Shown: positions 15,378 to 23,297 of the stretch, piece by piece
How positions within the stretch are numbered: position 1 is the first letter of the stretch
Layout: each line of letters starts with the position of its first letter
Source: Chloroflexi bacterium UBA5189
Lineage (GTDB): Bacteria; Chloroflexota; Limnocylindria; Limnocylindrales; CSP1-4
Length of the DNA stretch: 34,194 nucleotides
Direction: 5' to 3'
Assembly: GCA_002413045.1 (NCBI GenBank)
Contig: DHWF01000027.1
Location: 1-34,194, forward strand
The notes under the pieces: generated by a model
Seen by the model: the letters and a program-made list of their open reading frames with translations, nothing else
Databases searched by the model: none
Told to the model about the DNA's origin: nothing
Translations under genes and position numbers: made by a program

Positions 15378-15991
15378 AGCCACCAGGTCGCCAGGTCGGC
15401 GACGGCGTGCGCAACAGCCGGCGCGGCGATCCCGCCGGTCGCGAGGCGAAGACCTCCGAGCACGACGCCGACGGCGAGATCGAGCGGCACGACGTGCCAG
15501 CCGTACAGGGGCACGTGCATCAGCGCGAAGGCGAGGGTCGTGATCAGCAGCGCCGGGACGACACCCCCGAGGCGGCGCACGGCGCAGAACAGCCTCCCGC
15601 GCAGGAGCGCCTCCTCCGCGGTCGCAACGACGATCGTGATCACGGCCCACGGCACGAACGGCGCCGCCGGGCGACCGAGGAGCGTGCCGGCGCCAAGCCC
15701 CGCGAATGCGCTCGCCGCGACCGTGATGAGGGCCAGCCCCACGCCCACGGCGATCCCGATCCCGACGGATCGGGCGGCGGGCCGCGCCGGGCGCTGGGCG
15801 CGCGCAAGGGCCACGAATCCCAGCGCGACTCCGAACGCCGCGCCCACCACCAACGGGTCCACGCCGGCGTACGTCGCCCACCAGCGCAGCCCGACGATCG
15901 TGCCGAGGGCGAGGAGCAGCGCGACAGGGGTCAGCCAGCGGGTAGTGCCCGCCGGGGCGCGGAGGTCGATCGGGGCCGCGGCAGCCGTCAT
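15374..15991 (-). CDS. CPBP family intramembrane glutamic (Abi/CAAX-type) protease
   Basis: 205 residues, about six membrane helices. The three CPBP motifs are visible in order: TAEEALLRGRLF (E-E-x3-R), LAFALMHVP (F-x3-H) and AVAHAVADLATWW (H-x3-N/D). These residues form the Rce1-like active site. Members cleave within or near membranes, mature prenylated or bacteriocin-related peptides, or give self-immunity; the substrate here is unknown. The start ATG 15991 overlaps the stop of the binding-protein gene (ATGA), and its own stop overlaps the CDF start. Its position between a periplasmic-binding-type protein and a metal exporter is unusual and suggests a role in processing an envelope protein of the same operon. 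Confidence 0.86.
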   Translation of the reverse strand: MTAAAAPIDLRAPAGTTRWLTPVALLLALGTIVGLRWWATYAGVDPLVVGAAFGVALGFVALARAQRPARPAARSVGIGIAVGVGLALITVAASAFAGLGAGTLLGRPAAPFVPWAVITIVVATAEEALLRGRLFCAVRRLGGVVPALLITTLAFALMHVPLYGWHVVPLDLAVGVVLGGLRLATGGIAAPAVAHAVADLATWWL

Positions 15992-17388
15992 CGCACCAGC
16001 GGCACGAACGCGACCTGCCCGGTCGCGTAGGTCGCCGGCCAGACGAACTCGTAGGTGCGGACGGCCTGCCACTGCCAGATGACCGCGGCGGCTCGATCGT
16101 TCTGGCCGAGTCGCACGGGATCGGTCGAGAAGCGGAGGCCGGCGCCGTTCGGGAGCGAGCCCTCGGGCAGATCGATCGAGCGGGCGACGGCCGCAACCGG
16201 CGCCGCATCGAACGCGGTCGCTCCCGCGCCGGCGACGGCGCCTGATGCCGCGGCCGCCGGGAGCACGTCGTGGAACAGCGCCCACGCGGCGGTGAAGCCG
16301 GAGAGGGCTTCCTCGGATTGCTCGGACGTTGCGTCCGCATCCGGGCCCTGGATCGTGTACTCGGCGTCCTGGCCGCCGTACCGGTCGTAGCCGGTACCCG
16401 CCTGGTCACCACTCGTGCCCGCGCGGTTCGCGCGGGACGCGGCCGCCCAGGCAGTGGCGAATCGCGCATACGTGGCGGCCGCCGCAGGATCGAGCGCGGT
16501 CGGCTGGAATCCCGCGGTCGGGCGATCAGATGCGAAGATCCCAACCGCATCGGCCCCGAGCACGCCCGCGAAGTCGGGGTCGCACTCGGCCATCGTCGAG
16601 CCGATGAATGCGCCGACCTTGAGTCCCGAGGCGAGCATCGCCTGGCGGAAGGCGATCCCGTCCGGAATGTGGGAGGCGAGGATGAGCACGTCCGGCTTGG
16701 CGGCCTTGAGGTCCGCCATGACGCGCGGCCAGTCGGGCGCGACCAGGTTGTACGAGCGGCGCGCGACGACGGGCATGCCGCGGGCAATGGCGGTCGCCTG
16801 GGCCGCGTCGGCGACGGAGTTCGCGTAGGCATCGTCGGCGACCGCGATCGCAACGCGCAGGTCCCCCACGGGCTTCCCGAGGCGGCTCGCGAGCTGATCG
16901 GCGGCAAACGTCGCGCTGTTCGTGCCGAGGTTGGAGCCGCTCGCCCCGACCCGGAAGGTCATCGGCAGTCCCCGTCCGGTGAGCTGGTCCGCGACGGCGC
17001 CGGATTCCCAGTACAGGAGCCCGGCCCGATCGGCGGCCTGGCTCGCCGCGATCGACAGGTCGGACGAGTACGCGCCGATCACGAGCTGGACGCCCTGCGC
17101 CTTGAGGTCCTGCATGACCCCGTCCGCCGCGTCGCGCGACGGAAGGTTGCGAACGACCAGCTCGATCCGGCGTCCGGCGACGCCGCCGTCGGCGTTCACC
17201 AGGTCCGCCGCGATCTGCACGCCCGCCAACTCGGGGCCGGCCAGCGACGCCGCGTTGCTCGTGATCGGGAACACGGCACCGATGCGAATGATGCCGGCGG
17301 CCGATTGCCCGCCCGAGCCCGCAACCAGCGTGGCGGCGACGACGAAGGCGAACGCGGGCGCGACGATGCGCCGCCGGAGTGAGCTCAT
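15988..17388 (-). CDS. LivK-type (type I) substrate-binding protein, orphan
   Basis: 466 residues. A signal peptide (RRRIVAPAFAFVVAATLVAG) is followed by IIRIGAVFPITSNAAS, the usual start of the Leu/Ile/Val-binding fold. AGVQIAADLVNADGGVAGRRIELVVRN, LIGAYSS-like and ILASHIPDG segments continue the two-lobed type I binding fold up to about residue 340, and then an extra C-terminal part follows. There is no lipobox Cys, so it is probably secreted or anchored by other means. No permease or ATPase gene is near, so it may act as a ligand sensor or presenter rather than part of an ABC importer. It starts at ATG 17388, which shares one base with the preceding stop (TGATG). The ligand is unknown; amino acids, amides or aromatic acids are usual for the family. 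Confidence 0.82.
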   Translation of the reverse strand: MSSLRRRIVAPAFAFVVAATLVAGSGGQSAAGIIRIGAVFPITSNAASLAGPELAGVQIAADLVNADGGVAGRRIELVVRNLPSRDAADGVMQDLKAQGVQLVIGAYSSDLSIAASQAADRAGLLYWESGAVADQLTGRGLPMTFRVGASGSNLGTNSATFAADQLASRLGKPVGDLRVAIAVADDAYANSVADAAQATAIARGMPVVARRSYNLVAPDWPRVMADLKAAKPDVLILASHIPDGIAFRQAMLASGLKVGAFIGSTMAECDPDFAGVLGADAVGIFASDRPTAGFQPTALDPAAAATYARFATAWAAASRANRAGTSGDQAGTGYDRYGGQDAEYTIQGPDADATSEQSEEALSGFTAAWALFHDVLPAAAASGAVAGAGATAFDAAPVAAVARSIDLPEGSLPNGAGLRFSTDPVRLGQNDRAAAVIWQWQAVRTYEFVWPATYATGQVAFVPLVR

Positions 17389-18236
17389 CACGTGTCTCTC
17401 CCGGATCCCGGCCGGCGAGGCGGCCGTTGCTTGGCTGGCGGTTGTTTCGACGGAATGCCCTTGCGAGTGCCACGTGCCGGCAGCCCGGGCGGCGGGGCCG
17501 GACGGACGCGTTGCCACACGATGAAGCCGAAGACGAGGAGCCACAGCACCACCGCCCCGACGCCGAAGATGACGACGGGGTCGATGCCGGACGTGCCCAG
17601 GTCCGGCTCCTTGGTCCCCGACCCGGACGCGGTCGGCCCGCCGGCAACCACCACGGCGATGTCGCCGAGCGCGGTCGGGTTCGACTGGAACATCGACACG
17701 AGACCGACTGGCAGGGTGTCCATGTCGGCCCACGCGCCCCCGGAGAAGCGCATCAGGGTCGCCGTGTCGGTGCCCTCCGGCGCCCGCATGGACAGCGACA
17801 GGCAGCCGTCGCACGTCGCGACCGCGAGCGCCGTGCCGGCCTGGTCCGTCACCGACACCTCATAGACGTTGCCGGCGATGGTGCCGTCGGCCGGTACCAC
17901 CGCCGGTGGCTCGACCGGCGTGATCGAGACATGCAGGGACGTCGCGCCGGGCGTCAGCACGAACGCCCCCGTCTGGGCGATCAGCTGTGCCTGCGGCGGG
18001 TTCTCGGACGTGGCCGCAGCGAACGCCGGCGAGACGCCCCCGATCACCGGCTGGTCGGTCTCGGTCGAGGTCGGCTGGCCGGCGAGGGTGCCGGTCGGGT
18101 GGAGATAGCGGTACGGCTCGGCCACGACGACGCCGTCGTAGAGCGGGACGCGAACAGGCGCCGCCAGCTGGATGGCGAGGGCAAGGCCGGCGCCGGCGAA
18201 AACGGCGAGCCAGCCAAGCCGGCGGTCGCGGCCCAC
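17388..18236 (-). CDS. Exported protein with C-terminal membrane anchor, unknown function
   Basis: 282 residues. N-terminal signal or anchor (LGWLAVFAGAGLALAIQLAAP), an extracellular beta-rich domain of about 190 residues with a CDGC pair (VATCDGCLSLSM), then a transmembrane helix (VVIFGVGAVVLWLLVFGFIVW) and a basic, Pro-rich cytoplasmic tail. The topology is that of a type I surface protein. I do not recognise the domain; segments such as TLMRFSGGAWADMDTLP resemble bacterial adhesin-like beta domains. The GTG start sits directly after the stop of the preceding lipoprotein gene, with no spacer, and the stop overlaps the binding-protein start. The CxxC might bind metal or form a disulfide, which would fit the copper-related operon, but this is inference. 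Confidence 0.72.
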   Translation of the reverse strand: MGRDRRLGWLAVFAGAGLALAIQLAAPVRVPLYDGVVVAEPYRYLHPTGTLAGQPTSTETDQPVIGGVSPAFAAATSENPPQAQLIAQTGAFVLTPGATSLHVSITPVEPPAVVPADGTIAGNVYEVSVTDQAGTALAVATCDGCLSLSMRAPEGTDTATLMRFSGGAWADMDTLPVGLVSMFQSNPTALGDIAVVVAGGPTASGSGTKEPDLGTSGIDPVVIFGVGAVVLWLLVFGFIVWQRVRPAPPPGLPARGTRKGIPSKQPPAKQRPPRRPGSGRDT

Positions 18237-18662
18237 CTACTGCACGGTGAAGATGACTTCGGCGGAGACGACCCGCGGGTTGAACGGCGCGTGGTCCGCC
18301 GCAACGAACTCGGCCTTCAGGACGTGCGAGCCCGGCGTGACCGGGATGTCCTGCTCGAGGCCGTAGTTCATCGAGACGAGGGAATTGTCGACATACAGGT
18401 GGACGTGGCCGGTCGTCGGGGTGATCGCCGTGGTCGTCGCGGGCACGATCTGCGCTCCGGTCAGCGACAGCACGACGTGCACGGTGGTGCCGGTCACGTG
18501 TGCGCCCGAGACCGGCGACACGATCCCGACCACGGCCGGGCTCGACGGGCGCGGACCAAGCGACGCCAGGCCCGCGGTCGGGGTGGCCACGGCTCCGGGC
18601 GAGCACGCCACGACGAACGCGGTGAGCAGCACGAGCGCGGCGGGATGGCGCAAACGGTTCAC
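18237..18662 (-). CDS. Small lipoprotein with a DUF4399-like domain
   Basis: 141 residues. Signal peptide and lipobox (LVLLTAFVVAC) place it on the outer face of the membrane. The mature domain has VGIVSPVSGAHVTGTTVHVVLSLTG, then TGHVHLYVDNSLV and PVTPGSHVLKAEFVAADH, a compact beta fold resembling the DUF4399 family (GH-x-H followed by a short hairpin and a GxHxL turn). The His residues could bind metal. GTG start chosen because it overlaps the CopC-CopD stop (GTGA). The next gene begins directly after its stop. Likely partner of the copper-binding proteins in the same operon; no direct proof in the sequence. Confidence 0.75.
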   Translation of the reverse strand: MNRLRHPAALVLLTAFVVACSPGAVATPTAGLASLGPRPSSPAVVGIVSPVSGAHVTGTTVHVVLSLTGAQIVPATTTAITPTTGHVHLYVDNSLVSMNYGLEQDIPVTPGSHVLKAEFVAADHAPFNPRVVSAEVIFTVQ

Positions 18663-20665
18663 GGTGTGACCTGCATGGTGACATGGACATGGATCTGGCC
18701 GGATCCGCCGGCCGCCGGCATTGGCGTCACGACGTCGACCGTCAGCGGGCCGGCGACGAGATCACTGGTCGCGACGAAGTGGCCCGGCTCGAGCATTCGC
18801 GCTGGGATGATCTGTCCGGCCCCGTCGGCCGGCGCGACGGCCATCGTCGCGGAACTGATCGGCTGCTCGTTTCCGGCCGCGTCGAAGAACGTCACGTGGA
18901 CGTCGTTCTTGCCGGGGCTGCCGGGGTCCAGGTACAGCTGCGCCGACCCGATCGCCCCGAGCGTGACCTGGTAGATCGTCGGCACGCCCGGCGAAACGAG
19001 TTGCTGGACCGGCTGGTCGGCGACCTTCGTCGCGACGACGAGGGGCACCTCGACGGCGCCCCCCGGGAGGGTCACCGTGACCGTGAGCTTCCAGATTCCG
19101 TCGATCGAAAGGTTCGCACCGATCCCCGTGTAGTGGCCCGCCGAAGCCCGTGCCAGGTCGAGCGTCGACGTCCCGACGCCGGAAAGTGACGCAACGGCGA
19201 ACCGGATCGACGCCGCCGAGGCGTCCGTCGGAGCGCCGCTGTCGTAGTCCGTCAGCGAAAGGTCGAATGCATTGCTGGCGGTCGTGCCCGGGGTCACGAC
19301 AAGGCGCGCCCGAACGCTCGTCCCGTTGTCATTGCCCGTCGCCACGATCGGCTGGGGCGCCGGCGCGATCGTGGTCCCGGCGAGTGCCGGCGGCGACAGG
19401 TTCACCAGCAGCCCGGACAGTCCGAGGATCACGACTGCGATCGTGATCTCGGTCGTGCCGACCCGGCGCAGCCGGCGCTCGAGGCGCGAATCGTCACGGA
19501 GGGTGACGAACCGGTTGAAGGCACCGAGCAGCGCGAGGACGAGCAGCAACGCCGATTTCGCGAGCACGACCCGCCCGAAGTCCGTATTGATGAGCGCGTC
19601 GAGCGTGCCGACCTCGGCAAGCGCCCGCATGAACCCGGTGACGACCACGGCCGCCAGTGCAATGCCGGCCCAGGTGGAGTAGCGGCGCGCCGTTGGCCCG
19701 CGTTCCTCGGCAGGGATCGTCCGCAGCACCAGGAGCAGGCCCGCCAATCCGCCGATCCACGCTGCCGCTGCGAGCCCATGGGTCAGCTGCGCAGTGAATT
19801 GGAGGACCAGGTCGGATCCGTAGGCCGCGTGGCCCGTCCCGACATCGACGGCGAGCACGATGACGGCGCCGATGGCAACCGCGGCCCAGCCGCGCGTCCC
19901 GGCAAAGGCCGGCACGGCGGCCAGCGCGATCACGGCGGCGCCCACGAGCAGCAGCGAAACGGCGCGAGCGATCGCGGCCGTGCCCACCGACGTCCCGATG
20001 AGCGTCTCGATCGGCGCACCTGTCTCCGCCCACTGGACCCCGATGACGGCGAGGGTGCCGATGAACGTCAGGACCCAGCCCGCCGCGGCCATCAGCAGCA
20101 GGTCGCGGGCGGGCTTCTTGACCACGGCGAGCGCGACCCACGCCGCGCCGAACAGCGCGACGATCCCGAGGTAGAGCAGCCACCGAGCCGCGATCGCGGG
20201 GGGTGATCCGCTCTCGCTCACGCCGGTAGCGACCTGGCCCGGCGCCTCCGACGGCGGCGGCGTGCCCACGCCGAACACGAACGAGCCCGCCGAGATGTGG
20301 CCGTCGGTGGCCGACACCGCCCGCCACGAGACCGTGTAGACGCCGTCGGCGAGTGGGTCGAGCGGCACGCTGAGCGTGGTGGGTGTCGAGGCCACGCTGA
20401 CGATCGGACCGGTCACGTGGTTGGTCCCGCTGCTGTCGACGACCGAGATGGACGACAGCTTCGGGTCCGGCGGCTCGCTGAACGTGATCACGACGGAGCT
20501 CGGCGCGCTGCCCAGGGTCGCGCCGGCGGCCGGCTGCGACGCCTTCAGAAAGGCATGCGCCTCGACGTCGCGCGGGCCGGCGGCGAGCGCGACAAGCGCC
20601 ACCGCGAGCAGCACGGGCGAGATCGCGGCGAGCCGGCGCCTGCCGGCGTGCCTCGGGCGGGTCAT
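18659..20665 (-). CDS. CopC-CopD fusion, copper resistance/uptake protein with extra C-terminal domain
   Basis: 668 residues. Signal peptide to about residue 36, then the mature end begins near His37 (AHAFLKASQPAAGA), the N-terminal copper ligand of CopC. The CopC domain closes with TDGHISAGSFVFGVG, carrying the second copper-site residues. Residues about 155-420 are an eight-helix CopD domain, including YSTWAGIALAAVVVTGFMRAL and the conserved DFGRVVLAKSALLLVLALLGAFNR. The remaining 240 residues are extracellular, with beta domains (WKLTVTVTLPGGAVEVPL, then GHFVATSDLVAGPLTVDVV) resembling FixH/YtkA-type domains. CopC-CopD proteins bind copper outside and move it across the membrane. The ATG at 20665 shares one base with the upstream stop. 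Fits the YcnJ/YobA-like group. Confidence 0.9.
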   Translation of the reverse strand: MTRPRHAGRRRLAAISPVLLAVALVALAAGPRDVEAHAFLKASQPAAGATLGSAPSSVVITFSEPPDPKLSSISVVDSSGTNHVTGPIVSVASTPTTLSVPLDPLADGVYTVSWRAVSATDGHISAGSFVFGVGTPPPSEAPGQVATGVSESGSPPAIAARWLLYLGIVALFGAAWVALAVVKKPARDLLLMAAAGWVLTFIGTLAVIGVQWAETGAPIETLIGTSVGTAAIARAVSLLLVGAAVIALAAVPAFAGTRGWAAVAIGAVIVLAVDVGTGHAAYGSDLVLQFTAQLTHGLAAAAWIGGLAGLLLVLRTIPAEERGPTARRYSTWAGIALAAVVVTGFMRALAEVGTLDALINTDFGRVVLAKSALLLVLALLGAFNRFVTLRDDSRLERRLRRVGTTEITIAVVILGLSGLLVNLSPPALAGTTIAPAPQPIVATGNDNGTSVRARLVVTPGTTASNAFDLSLTDYDSGAPTDASAASIRFAVASLSGVGTSTLDLARASAGHYTGIGANLSIDGIWKLTVTVTLPGGAVEVPLVVATKVADQPVQQLVSPGVPTIYQVTLGAIGSAQLYLDPGSPGKNDVHVTFFDAAGNEQPISSATMAVAPADGAGQIIPARMLEPGHFVATSDLVAGPLTVDVVTPMPAAGGSGQIHVHVTMQVTP

Positions 20666-21405
20666 CACGCCGATGCCGCGTCCTTCCGCCGGGACTTCAG
20701 CGCGAGCCACAGGCCCGCGGCGCCGATCACGACGCCGGCGCCGCCGAGCAGCGCGCCGACGAGCAACGCCCGATTTGCGGAATCCGATGCGGTCTGCGCG
20801 GTCGCGAGCGCGGCCTGGGCGGTGGCATCCCCGCCGCCGGCAGGCGCGGCGGACTGGAGCGCCGCGATCCGACTGTCGATTCGATCGAGGTGCGTCGACA
20901 CCTCGTCCATCGACGGGAGCTTGGCCGGGAACTCGATGTCCGTCGAGCCGACCACCGAGTTGAACGTGTCCGCGCTCGACGTGCCGGTGATGTCCAGCTT
21001 CGTGCCGTGGATCGAGCCGGTGATGTGGAAGGTGTAGTCGCCGGGAGCCGTCGGGACGATCGCGGCGTCGTATTCGCCGAACGTCCCGTCGCCGTCGGCA
21101 AGGTCGAATGCGGGGTCGAAGCTCAGGCTCGGGCTGTCGGTCCCGGCGGTCGACACGACGACCGAGATGTCGCTCGCGCCGAGGTCGGTAACGGGTTTGT
21201 CGTCCTTGTCGTGGATCGTGAACTGGACGGCGTTCGGCTGGCCGACGTACGTCGGCTCGAACAGCCAGCCGATCTCGATCGAATAGGTGCCGGCCGTGAA
21301 CGCCTCGTGCGCGGCGGCCACGGGTGCGAGCGCAAGGGAGCCGACAAGCAGGATCGAACCGAGGGCGATGCCGGCAATCGGCCGGCGGCGGACTGACTGG
21401 AACAT
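20665..21405 (-). CDS. Exported YtkA/FixH-like protein with C-terminal membrane helix
   Basis: 246 residues. Signal peptide (IALGSILLVGSLALAPVAAA) followed by HEAFTAGTYSIEIGW, so after cleavage the mature protein may start with His-Glu, as in copper-binding periplasmic proteins. The domain at about 35-165 is a single beta sandwich (NAVQFTIHDKDDKPVTDLG, GDYTFHITGSIHGTKLDI) like the YtkA/FixH type. A short coiled-coil (VSTHLDRIDSRIAALQSA) leads to a C-terminal transmembrane helix (LVGALLGGAGVVIGAAGLWLAL) and basic tail. The start is firm: GGAGGA 4 bases upstream (21410-21415). First gene of the seven-gene overlapping operon. Probably an envelope copper-handling protein that serves the CopC-CopD fusion. 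Confidence 0.82.
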   Translation of the reverse strand: MFQSVRRRPIAGIALGSILLVGSLALAPVAAAHEAFTAGTYSIEIGWLFEPTYVGQPNAVQFTIHDKDDKPVTDLGASDISVVVSTAGTDSPSLSFDPAFDLADGDGTFGEYDAAIVPTAPGDYTFHITGSIHGTKLDITGTSSADTFNSVVGSTDIEFPAKLPSMDEVSTHLDRIDSRIAALQSAAPAGGGDATAQAALATAQTASDSANRALLVGALLGGAGVVIGAAGLWLALKSRRKDAASA

Positions 21406-21479
21406 GGAGTCCTCCAGGCGGGTGCGACGGACAGACGCATGCCCGGCGGGCGCCTGGGTGTGGCCGAGACTCCCGCGGG

Positions 21480-22133
21480 CTAGATCGCGAGCACCGCTGG
21501 CGGGGCGCGCAGGGCGGATCGGCGCCCGAGCAGGGAGTCGGCCGGCGGATTGATCTCGACGCCGGTGTGGCGGGCGTTGTTCGTGGTGGTTCGGAGCTCG
21601 CGCCGCTGGGCCACGCGCAGGCGGGCGAGGAGCGTCTCACGGCGCCACCGGAACAGCGCGACGACCAGCGCGACGGCGAGGCCGACGACGAGCGTGATCC
21701 ACAGCCCGCCGGCGTATTCCGGGGTCAGCAGGATCGCGGGTCCCGGCAGCTGATGGCTGATCGCCCAGCGCTCGAGGTTCTCCTGGATCGTCAGGAGCGC
21801 GACCGTTGTCGGCGCGAGAAGGCGCGCGGCGCGAGCCCAGCCCGAGAGCAGCGACCGAACGGGCAGGCCGCCAAGGTGCTCGGCGCCGCTCTGGCGCCTG
21901 CGGAGGAGCAGGCGAAGACGCACGAGGCGGAAGATCCCTGCCGCCGCCAGCAACGCTCCAAGCACGAGGCTCGTCTGGACCGCAGCGGCCCACGTCCCGC
22001 CGTGGCCCGAATGGACGAGCTCCTCGTTGTACTTCGATCCGTAGCGCGCCAGGAAGACGAGGTCGTGGGCCAGGACCAGTGCGACCAGCTGGACGATGCC
22101 GGCTGCGACCAGCCCACCGATGCGCCGCGTCAT
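21480..22133 (-). CDS. Multi-pass membrane protein of unknown function
   Basis: 217 residues with about four membrane helices: GGLVAAGIVQLVALVLAHDLVF, then AAVQTSLVLGALLAAAGIFRLV, APTTVALLTIQE and GLWITLVVGLAVALVVALF. The loop ARYGSKYNEELVHSGHGG has a His pair outside the membrane. The C-terminal tail is basic and then polar. I do not recognise a family. Starts at ATG 22133 with TAGAGT 7 bases upstream (leaderless type). The first gene of the copper-type operon begins 74 bases beyond its stop, so it may be part of the same transcript or a separate gene. Those 74 bases show only the Shine-Dalgarno of the next gene. Confidence 0.72.
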   Translation of the reverse strand: MTRRIGGLVAAGIVQLVALVLAHDLVFLARYGSKYNEELVHSGHGGTWAAAVQTSLVLGALLAAAGIFRLVRLRLLLRRRQSGAEHLGGLPVRSLLSGWARAARLLAPTTVALLTIQENLERWAISHQLPGPAILLTPEYAGGLWITLVVGLAVALVVALFRWRRETLLARLRVAQRRELRTTTNNARHTGVEINPPADSLLGRRSALRAPPAVLAI

Positions 22134-22140
22134 GGCGCGC

Positions 22141-22146
22141 ACTCTA
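22141..22146 (-). promoter_or_regulatory. Candidate -10 box of a leaderless promoter for the membrane protein gene
   Basis: TAGAGT (within GGCTAGAGT) on the minus strand, 7 bases before ATG 22133. Divergent to the box at 22189-22194; the two transcripts would start about 67 bases apart. Confidence 0.42.
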
Positions 22147-22188
22147 GCCCAAGGCTGCGGTGGCGTCCCCAGCACGATGGCGTTTGGC

Positions 22189-22194
22189 TAGCCT
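22189..22194 (+). promoter_or_regulatory. Candidate -10 box of a leaderless promoter for the GNAT gene at 22201
   Basis: TAGCCT (within GGCTAGCCT) lies 6 bases before GTG 22201. Same GCTAG core as the EamA and membrane-protein promoters. Confidence 0.42.
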
Positions 22195-22200
22195 TGGACC

Positions 22201-22782
22201 GTGCGACTCGAAGGCAAGCGCGTCCTGCTCGAACCGCTGACGCTCATGCATGTGCCCGCGCTCGTCGAGGCGGCCTCCGAGTCGCGTGACACCTACGCGT
22301 TTGCCGACGTTCCCGACGGCCAACACGAGATGGAGTCGTACGTCGAGTACGCGCTAGAAGCGCCCGGCGTCATCCCGTTCGCGATCGTGTCCGATGGACG
22401 AGTGGCCGGCTCGACGAGGTTCCTGCGCATGGAGCACTGGTCCCGGCTCGACGACCGGCCACTCGAGGTCCCGCATGTCGCTGACATCGGCTGGACGTGG
22501 CTGGCGGCGTCCGCGCAGGGAACCGGCGTGAACACCGAGGCGAAGTTCCTCATGCTGCGCCACGCCTTCGAGACCTGGCGTGTGTTCCGCGTCGCGATCA
22601 AGGTCGACGCACCCAATGAGCGGTCACGCCGGGCGGTCGAAGGGCTGGGGGCGAAGCTGGACGGGATCCGCCGCGCCGTGCGGCTCGGCGAGGACGGAAC
22701 CGTGCGGGACATGGTCTGGTACTCGATCCTGCTGGATGAGTGGCCCGCGGTGAAGGCGCGGCTCGAAACGCGGCTGCGCTGA
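22201..22782 (+). CDS. GNAT-family N-acetyltransferase, RimJ/RimL-like
   Basis: 193 residues. Starts with RLEGKRVLLEPLTLMHVPALVEAA, the standard opening of RimJ/RimL-type acetyltransferases. The core shows PFAIVSDGRVAGSTRFL, VADIGWTWLAASAQGTGVNTEAKFL (acetyl-CoA loop region, Q-x-x-G-V/N-x-E form), and VFRVAIKVDAPNERSRRAVEGLGAKLDGI, the final strand and helix. RimJ/RimL relatives acetylate N-terminal alpha-amino groups of ribosomal proteins, or small amines; the actual acceptor is unknown. GTG start from the leaderless promoter pattern. It stands alone on the plus strand between the membrane protein gene and a convergent lipoprotein gene 20 bases away. Confidence 0.88.
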   Translation: MRLEGKRVLLEPLTLMHVPALVEAASESRDTYAFADVPDGQHEMESYVEYALEAPGVIPFAIVSDGRVAGSTRFLRMEHWSRLDDRPLEVPHVADIGWTWLAASAQGTGVNTEAKFLMLRHAFETWRVFRVAIKVDAPNERSRRAVEGLGAKLDGIRRAVRLGEDGTVRDMVWYSILLDEWPAVKARLETRLR

Positions 22783-22802
22783 GGCCAAAGCAAAGACCCG
22801 GG

Positions 22803-23201
22803 CTACAGCGTGCCGCCTCCCAGCTCGCAGTCCGCACAGGGCTTGACGTCACCGACGACCCACGTCGATTGGTCCTGGGTCGTGTCCAGCTCATAGGTCG
22901 GCTCGATCCGATACCTGCTGCCCGTCGTCAGCACGACGCTCCCCGCGCCGTCCAGGACCTGGACCTCGGACCCGACGCGCCAGGCCGTGTAGCCCATTGG
23001 CCACTTCAACGGCAGACCGTTGCCTTTGATGGTCGGCGTTCCGGTCGATGGGTCGGCGACTACGTCGACGACGGCGTACAGCAACAAGCAACAACCCGGT
23101 GGCACCGGCTCGACGGTGATTAACGGCACTTGCTCGCCCCTCGACCCCGAGCAGCCGAGCAGGCACAGCGCCAGCGCAAGAGCGGTAGCGACGCGACGCA
23201 T
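22803..23201 (-). CDS. Small Cys-containing lipoprotein, unknown function
   Basis: 132 residues. Signal peptide with lipobox (TALALALCLLGC), so it is lipid-anchored. The mature protein has a CC pair near the start (PGCCLLLYAVVDVVAD) and a CADCELGG motif near the end; together they may form two disulfides or a metal site. I do not recognise a domain; strand-like pieces (GMP-free, YTAWRVGSEVQVLDG, GSRYRIEPTYEL) suggest a small beta fold. The ATG at 23201 gives a complete signal peptide. It lies 19 bases downstream of tRNA-Arg on the same strand and may be read through from it. Confidence 0.65.
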   Translation of the reverse strand: MRRVATALALALCLLGCSGSRGEQVPLITVEPVPPGCCLLLYAVVDVVADPSTGTPTIKGNGLPLKWPMGYTAWRVGSEVQVLDGAGSVVLTTGSRYRIEPTYELDTTQDQSTWVVGDVKPCADCELGGGTL

Positions 23202-23220
23202 TCGGACCCCCGTCGAGGTT

Positions 23221-23296
23221 TGGCGTCCCCGGCAGGATTTGAACCTGCGACCCGCTGCTTAGAAGGCAGCCGCTCTGTCCACTGAGCTACGGGGAC
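23221..23296 (-). tRNA. tRNA-Arg(TCT): tRNA-Arg, anticodon TCT
   Basis: A complete 76-base cloverleaf on the minus strand: acceptor stem GTCCCCG with CGGGGAC, D-arm GCTC with GAGC, anticodon stem GCTGC with GCAGC around the loop CTTCTAA (anticodon TCT, reading AGA), a five-base variable loop, T-arm GCAGG TTCGAAT CCTGC, then G and an encoded CCA. Its 5' 40 bases are repeated at 25279-25319. Confidence 0.97.
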
Positions 23297-23297
23297 G
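23257..23297 (-). repeat. Direct repeat copy A (attachment-site-like, inside tRNA-Arg)
   Basis: 41 bases identical to 25279-25319. It covers the 5' part of the tRNA gene from one base before the acceptor stem through the anticodon loop. Repeats of part of a tRNA gene at both ends of a segment are the normal mark of site-specific integration. Confidence 0.85.

Noticed and set aside
15378..16907. Extension of the CDF frame over the CPBP and binding-protein genes
   Set aside because: Low-complexity Arg/Ser/Pro translation with no family match; the CDF domain begins at the GTG that overlaps the CPBP stop.
20666..21640. Extension of the CopC-CopD frame upstream of 20665
   Set aside because: It runs in another frame through the YtkA-like gene and gives Arg/Pro-rich sequence without any motif; the signal peptide fits only the ATG at 20665.
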